Positions 60,055 to 64,000 of a stretch of 64,000 nucleotides of DNA are shown here, in pieces. This stretch comes from Paracamarosporium sp. OC-R06-R3 (taxonomy: Eukaryota > Ascomycota > Dothideomycetes > Pleosporales > Didymosphaeriaceae). Made by a program: the position numbers and the translations under genes. The stretch covers positions 1 through 64,000 of the forward strand of contig JACVRA010000172.1 of assembly GCA_019828545.1 (NCBI GenBank), read 5' to 3'. The stretch's first letter is position 1; every line of letters starts with the position of its first letter. The notes below the pieces were generated by a model. The model worked only from the letters and a program-made list of their open reading frames with translations. It had not been told where the DNA came from and searched no databases.

Positions 60055-61222
60055 GGTAGCAGAATGTTTGTGAAAACGATCAAAGCATGCGCTCGTTCGC
60101 ACTCACACAGGATGAAAAGACTGACGCTGGGAATCCAGACTGGTTGCTACTTAAGCAAGTACATCTGCTTACCCATTCCGATTTCGCGATGCATAGAAGC
60201 CTCGCCTAGATTTTCTTGTAGGATTTGTGGCGTTATGAGGCGTTTGATGCCGTAAGAGCTGTCACTGTCTCCACGCTGTCGGGTAGCTGATCGAATGACA
60301 ACCAGATCACGATCTGCAAGCCAACATGAACAAATATTGCATCGTGTCCATGACTAGGAACAACCTGAGCTTTATCACGAAGCGAACCAACAGCAGCGCA
60401 CGTGTGAGCAGGGCTAGGCTCACGCTGAGCACTCCTTGCGCTAGTGCACGGGGCCAAAACTGGCTCGATGTAGTCGGGATTGGCTACCATGAAATATGCT
60501 CCCGATACTTATCGTATTCACTCCCGTAGATCCGGCTTTTTGCTAGCCCTTACTGAGCAGTGTATGGAATGTTTGAATAATAGGTCTATACGTGCTGTAT
60601 CTCCCTTGCATTGTACATGTGCAAGAAGAGGTTGCGATGCTGTAGCTCTATTGCCTGTGGTCAGCCTAACCCCCAGTTTATGGGGCGCATCGTATACGAA
60701 GCTTGTCACGAAGTCACGAAGAAGGCTTGCGAGGCGCACAAAATTGTGGAACGTCTTGACTCGAACGATATACGGAGGGCAGTCTCCGTAGTGGCATCGT
60801 ATCTGAAGCCCACATCTTCGCCTCAACAAAAACGCTAGTTTCTTTTGTATCTTTAGAAGGCGACTCGTACGGTATTTGGTGGTATCGTCGTAAGCTATAC
60901 CGTTTACTTCTATCGGCTTACTGGGGTTGGCAGAAGGGTGGCTGACACTGCATCCACAAACAAATTACCCGTGGAACATCGAAATTGAACCGATGAGAGC
61001 GCAGTAATGGCATCTGACGTGTTTCTGGACACAGTAGATGCAAGCCGACGGTTTACCACGAGGAGTGTATACTGTTCCGCAATTCGCACTGCATCCTCGT
61101 CGGGGTACCGTACCAAAAGCGGGGTAGCTCCCGTCCAATGCTTATTCCCACTACACCTTCACTCCTTAGCCAGTGTCCAACTCTTTGTATTCATTCGAAT
61201 CTCATTGCTAAACGGCTCATTC
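60055..61222. promoter_or_regulatory. Divergent promoter region, amine oxidase/GFA protein
   Basis: 1.17 kb between divergent start codons. No long credible ORF; an open frame runs from 61007 into the GFA gene but its extra N-terminus is low-complexity and lacks similarity. No defined site. Confidence 0.45.
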
Positions 61223-62474
61223 ATGATGGCAGACTCGAGAGAGTTGACTGTAGCCTGTATGTGTGGTGCGGCCACCCATACTTTCAGCGTGCCCACCTCG
61301 TCGCTTCCAATTCCTACTCATCTCTGCAGTTGTAACATATCTCGCCGGATCTCGGGGTCTCTCCTTACCAGTTATTTTAACATTACATACGGCTCTGATC
61401 TAGGAAGGCCTGACTTACAGTGCCTGACGTCGTACAAAAGCTCGGATATTTTAACACGCCACTTTTGTACAACGTGCGGGACGCAAATGTACGTTTGAGG
61501 CAACATGATTCCCAAGCCTATTCGTGTGGCTATTCTTGAGCATAGAAAAGCGACGGATTGATGATTTATCTGATATGTCTAATGGATGATGAACTTACAG
61601 GTACCTCGAATACAACAACGACGGTCACTTCGAAGCTGCGACTGGGACGTTACAAGTCGACAACACAGATGGACTCATTGAATACAAGGCACACATCTGG
61701 ATTGATGATACTCTGGATGGAGGAGCCAGCGAATTCATCACACATATTGACGGTAGACCTTTGGATCGATGTCTCCAAGAGCCCGGCCAAAGCGACAGCG
61801 TACCCTTCGGTTGGCGTGCTAAAGCACACACATCCCCAGCAGACACATCCGACGCAAAACGAATATATGCCCACTGTCACTGCAAAGGCGTGGAATTCTA
61901 CGTTAGCCCCCCAAACCTAGCTTCTAAGACTGCCGAATCACCCTGGCCAGACCTCCTCATCCCAGACGAAACGGGCCGCTCAGCGAACCCCAAAAACCAT
62001 CCTTGGTGGCTACCAACGCATGATCGCTACCTAGCTGGAACATGCGCTTGTAAGTCATGCGCACGAGCTTCGGGTTTCGACATCACGTTTTGGGCGTTTA
62101 TACCCACCGCTAATATAACACTCGATGCCGAAGGCGCGAAACCGTTCACCAGAAGTCCTTATTGGGGGACCATCAAGACATACCGCAGCAGAGATGACGT
62201 CACGAGGCCATTTTGTGGAAAGTGCGGCGCCACTCTCTTCTATGATGGACACGTTCGGCCGTCATTGGTGGATGTCGCGGTTGGACTATTGGATGCGAAA
62301 AGTGGGGCGAGGGCTGAAGAAATATTGGCGTGGTGGCCTGAGAGGGTGAGCTTTCGTGAATATGCATTGAACAAAGGCTTGATAAGTGGGCTTGAGGATG
62401 GGATTTCCGACTGGGGAAGGAGGAACCAAGGAGCTGGATACGTGGCTGAGGGTTCGTTTTCAGATATGTTGTAG
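61223..62474 (+). CDS. Two-domain GFA (glutathione-dependent formaldehyde-activating enzyme-like) protein
   Basis: Exons 61223-61488 and 61601-62474, 112-nt intron (GTACGT to TTACAG), phase 2, 379 aa. Domain 1 begins CMCGAATHTF (CxC), has LCSCNISRR where the family usually has CxCxxC, and FCTTCGTQMY; it therefore lacks one zinc-ligand Cys. Domain 2 begins HCHCKGVEFYV and has a complete CACKSC and FCGKCGATLFY. Two ATGs are adjacent (61223, 61226). The intron falls directly after the TQM of domain 1, as in other GFA genes. GFA-fold proteins bind zinc and were first described as aiding glutathione-formaldehyde adduct formation; most fungal members are uncharacterised. Aldehyde handling next to a copper amine oxidase would make sense but is inference. 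Confidence 0.87.
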
Positions 62475-62703
62475 ATTTTAGTGAGGACACCAACTCATCA
62501 GCATCAGGGTGGACGAACAAGGATACAAGGTTGTGGTATATTGTTCAATGCAGCTACGTACCTACCATCTAAGATCACCAGCATTAAAATTCGTATCCGC
62601 TGTCACCATGAACAGCACTCGTTTGCGACCAGCGTTAACGCGTAAGACCATAACATGTCGTGCATAAGAGACGATCACAATCTCTCAACCCATCCGCTCA
62701 TTA

Positions 62704-63672
62704 CTATGGGTAAGCCCACCTCGCAAGACTCTCGATTGGCATCGATCCCCTCTCCCTTTTCGCCTCCATCATCTCTCTAAATACTAAAATCGGCAGATAC
62801 CCCACGCCCGGCCTTTTATACGGGTCAGTCCTCAAGCACCTAGACAACAGATCACCGAGTATATCACTACAGCCAGGTGCCGGATACTTCTTCACGATAT
62901 ATCTATCCTTCGGTGGCTGTCCCCTTACCTCCGCCATGCACCAGATGGTTAGTGCAAGGGAGTATATATCGCTCGTGTCGTAGTAGCCTGGCTGCTCTGG
63001 CGGAGCGAACCGCTGTGTACACGCCGTCATGACGCCATACGCCTGATCCGATGCCATGAGACTACTGCCAAAATCTCCCAGGACGGCGGTCGGGTACTGT
63101 GAGGTCTGGTGCCGGGTAGTGAGAAAGATATTTGCGGGTTTGATGTCGCAGTGCCAGATCTTTTCCCAGCCTCGCCGGCGATAATCGACGGGTAGGTCTT
63201 CCATTACCAAGGGTGTAGCATCAATACCAGTCTGCATGTAGCAAAGTGCGAGACTCATGTCCCAGAGGATTTTCCACAGAAAACCTTCCGGCATGCTTGC
63301 ATCCTTTCGTGAAAACCGGGTGATCATCTCATCGAGCGAGCCTAGCTCGCAGTACTTCATATATATTGAGCCGTAGTCGTAGCGATAAGTATCTAAATCT
63401 GGGAAAATGACCTTGATAATGTTGGGATGGTTGCATGCTTCCATGGCGCGGACTTCGCGGTCGGCGTGGCCTCTTTGGATCGCATCAAGGCCCACGCGTT
63501 TCTCTATGTACAACTTATCATTCCGACGACTGCGGACAATCACAACACCTTGGTTGAAGGCGCCATCTTCTTCACTAGAGAGGTGGCTGATGGACTTGAA
63601 ATTCGCGCGCGACAGGTGACGATCCTTCTTTCCCCCTGTTTTCTTGTTCATGGACGAATGATGTTGACCCAT
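62704..63672 (-). CDS. NEK-like serine/threonine protein kinase
   Basis: Single exon, 322 aa. The kinase domain spans most of the protein. Visible motifs: the VAIK-type lysine in YIEKRV, Glu in REVRAMEACNHPNI, catalytic loop HCDIKPANIF, DFG in LGDFGSS, and APPE in RFAPPEQPGYYDTSDIYSL. The glycine-rich loop is not canonical. The N-terminus MGQHHSS begins with Gly at position 2 and could be myristoylated, a weak prediction. The fold resembles fungal kinases distantly related to NEK/NIMA. No regulatory domain is present. Convergent with the GFA gene, 229 bp away. Target unknown. Confidence 0.88.
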   Translation of the reverse strand: MGQHHSSMNKKTGGKKDRHLSRANFKSISHLSSEEDGAFNQGVVIVRSRRNDKLYIEKRVGLDAIQRGHADREVRAMEACNHPNIIKVIFPDLDTYRYDYGSIYMKYCELGSLDEMITRFSRKDASMPEGFLWKILWDMSLALCYMQTGIDATPLVMEDLPVDYRRRGWEKIWHCDIKPANIFLTTRHQTSQYPTAVLGDFGSSLMASDQAYGVMTACTQRFAPPEQPGYYDTSDIYSLALTIWCMAEVRGQPPKDRYIVKKYPAPGCSDILGDLLSRCLRTDPYKRPGVGYLPILVFREMMEAKRERGSMPIESLARWAYP

Positions 63673-64000
63673 GTCTATTGAACACTAATTAGTTTTGATC
63701 GAAGGTAAGTAAGAGTATGAAGAGTCGGTACCTCAGTCAGAGCACCGTATACGCCAATAGTTGAGCAAATGTGCTCTGAAGGTGATGCAGTTTTGCGTTT
63801 ATATCCATTGTTGCACAGACTGCAAGTTATATATATTGCGGGAGATCAAAGGGGAATAGATACACTATGTCTGTGTACATCGTGATGAAAAAATGGAAAG
63901 CTGGACATGCCAAAGTAGGAGTTTGAGTATGCACAATGTATACATGAATCTTCTGACGACACTTACACTGAGCCTAGCTATGACAATATCATGTACTCAT
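63673..64000. other. Intergenic to window end
   Basis: 328 bp upstream of the kinase. Probable promoter; no gene or marked element. Confidence 0.5.

Noticed and set aside
1..64000. tRNA or rRNA genes
   Set aside because: Scanning by eye for B-box-like GGTTCGAATCC and rRNA core sequences gave no convincing hit; tRNAscan would be decisive.

Overview
This is a 64-kb piece of a filamentous ascomycete nuclear genome. The genes are rich in short introns (mostly 45-65 nt) with GT/AG or occasional GC/AG borders and CTAAC/CTGAC-type branch points. The products are typical of filamentous fungi: DUF3405, MIM1/TOM13, a GPI-anchored Ser/Pro-rich protein, a secreted copper amine oxidase, a GH95 fucosidase and an NRPS-like enzyme. 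The overall flavour, including a kinase/C2H2 family protein, suggests a Dothideomycete, but that is inference. I found no rRNA, tRNA, CRISPR array, prophage or intact transposon. Exon coordinates come from reading splice signals and checking that every exon length keeps phase.

Left part (1-13.9 kb): a very large minus-strand gene (885-5725) joins a protein kinase to C2H2 zinc fingers, carries an in-frame piece of a polyketide-synthase ketosynthase motif, and is followed by a retropepsin-like segment (205-884). Then come a type-B carboxylesterase, a flavin monooxygenase, a divergent mitochondrial-type periplasmic-binding-fold protein and a secreted SurE-like phosphatase.

Housekeeping middle (13.9-33 kb): a DUF3405 type II membrane protein, the Cdc48/p97 cofactor Shp1/p47, the mitochondrial outer-membrane import factor Mim1, the inner-membrane insertase Oxa1, a KDM5/JARID1 histone H3K4 demethylase, the SLX1 endonuclease subunit and thymidylate kinase. 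The last two are convergent with 12 bp between stop codons. Shp1/Mim1 and KDM5/SLX1 are divergent pairs.

Accessory stretch (34-40.2 kb): a monomodular adenylation-carrier-condensation (A-T-C) NRPS-like gene and a membrane-anchored chloroperoxidase-family protein whose heme-ligand cysteine motif reads PGP instead of PCP. No other biosynthetic genes flank them, so a full metabolite cluster is not supported.

Right part (41.7-64 kb): a 1744-aa conserved fungal protein with a RasGAP-like region, exopolyphosphatase PPX1, a GPI-anchored protein with eleven tandem 9-residue repeats, a GH95 alpha-L-fucosidase, a copper amine oxidase containing an 18-nt microexon, a two-domain GFA (glutathione-dependent formaldehyde-activating) protein, and a small NEK-like protein kinase. 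Spacers are large (0.3-2.2 kb) and mostly featureless, apart from a (CA)n microsatellite and other low-complexity tracts.
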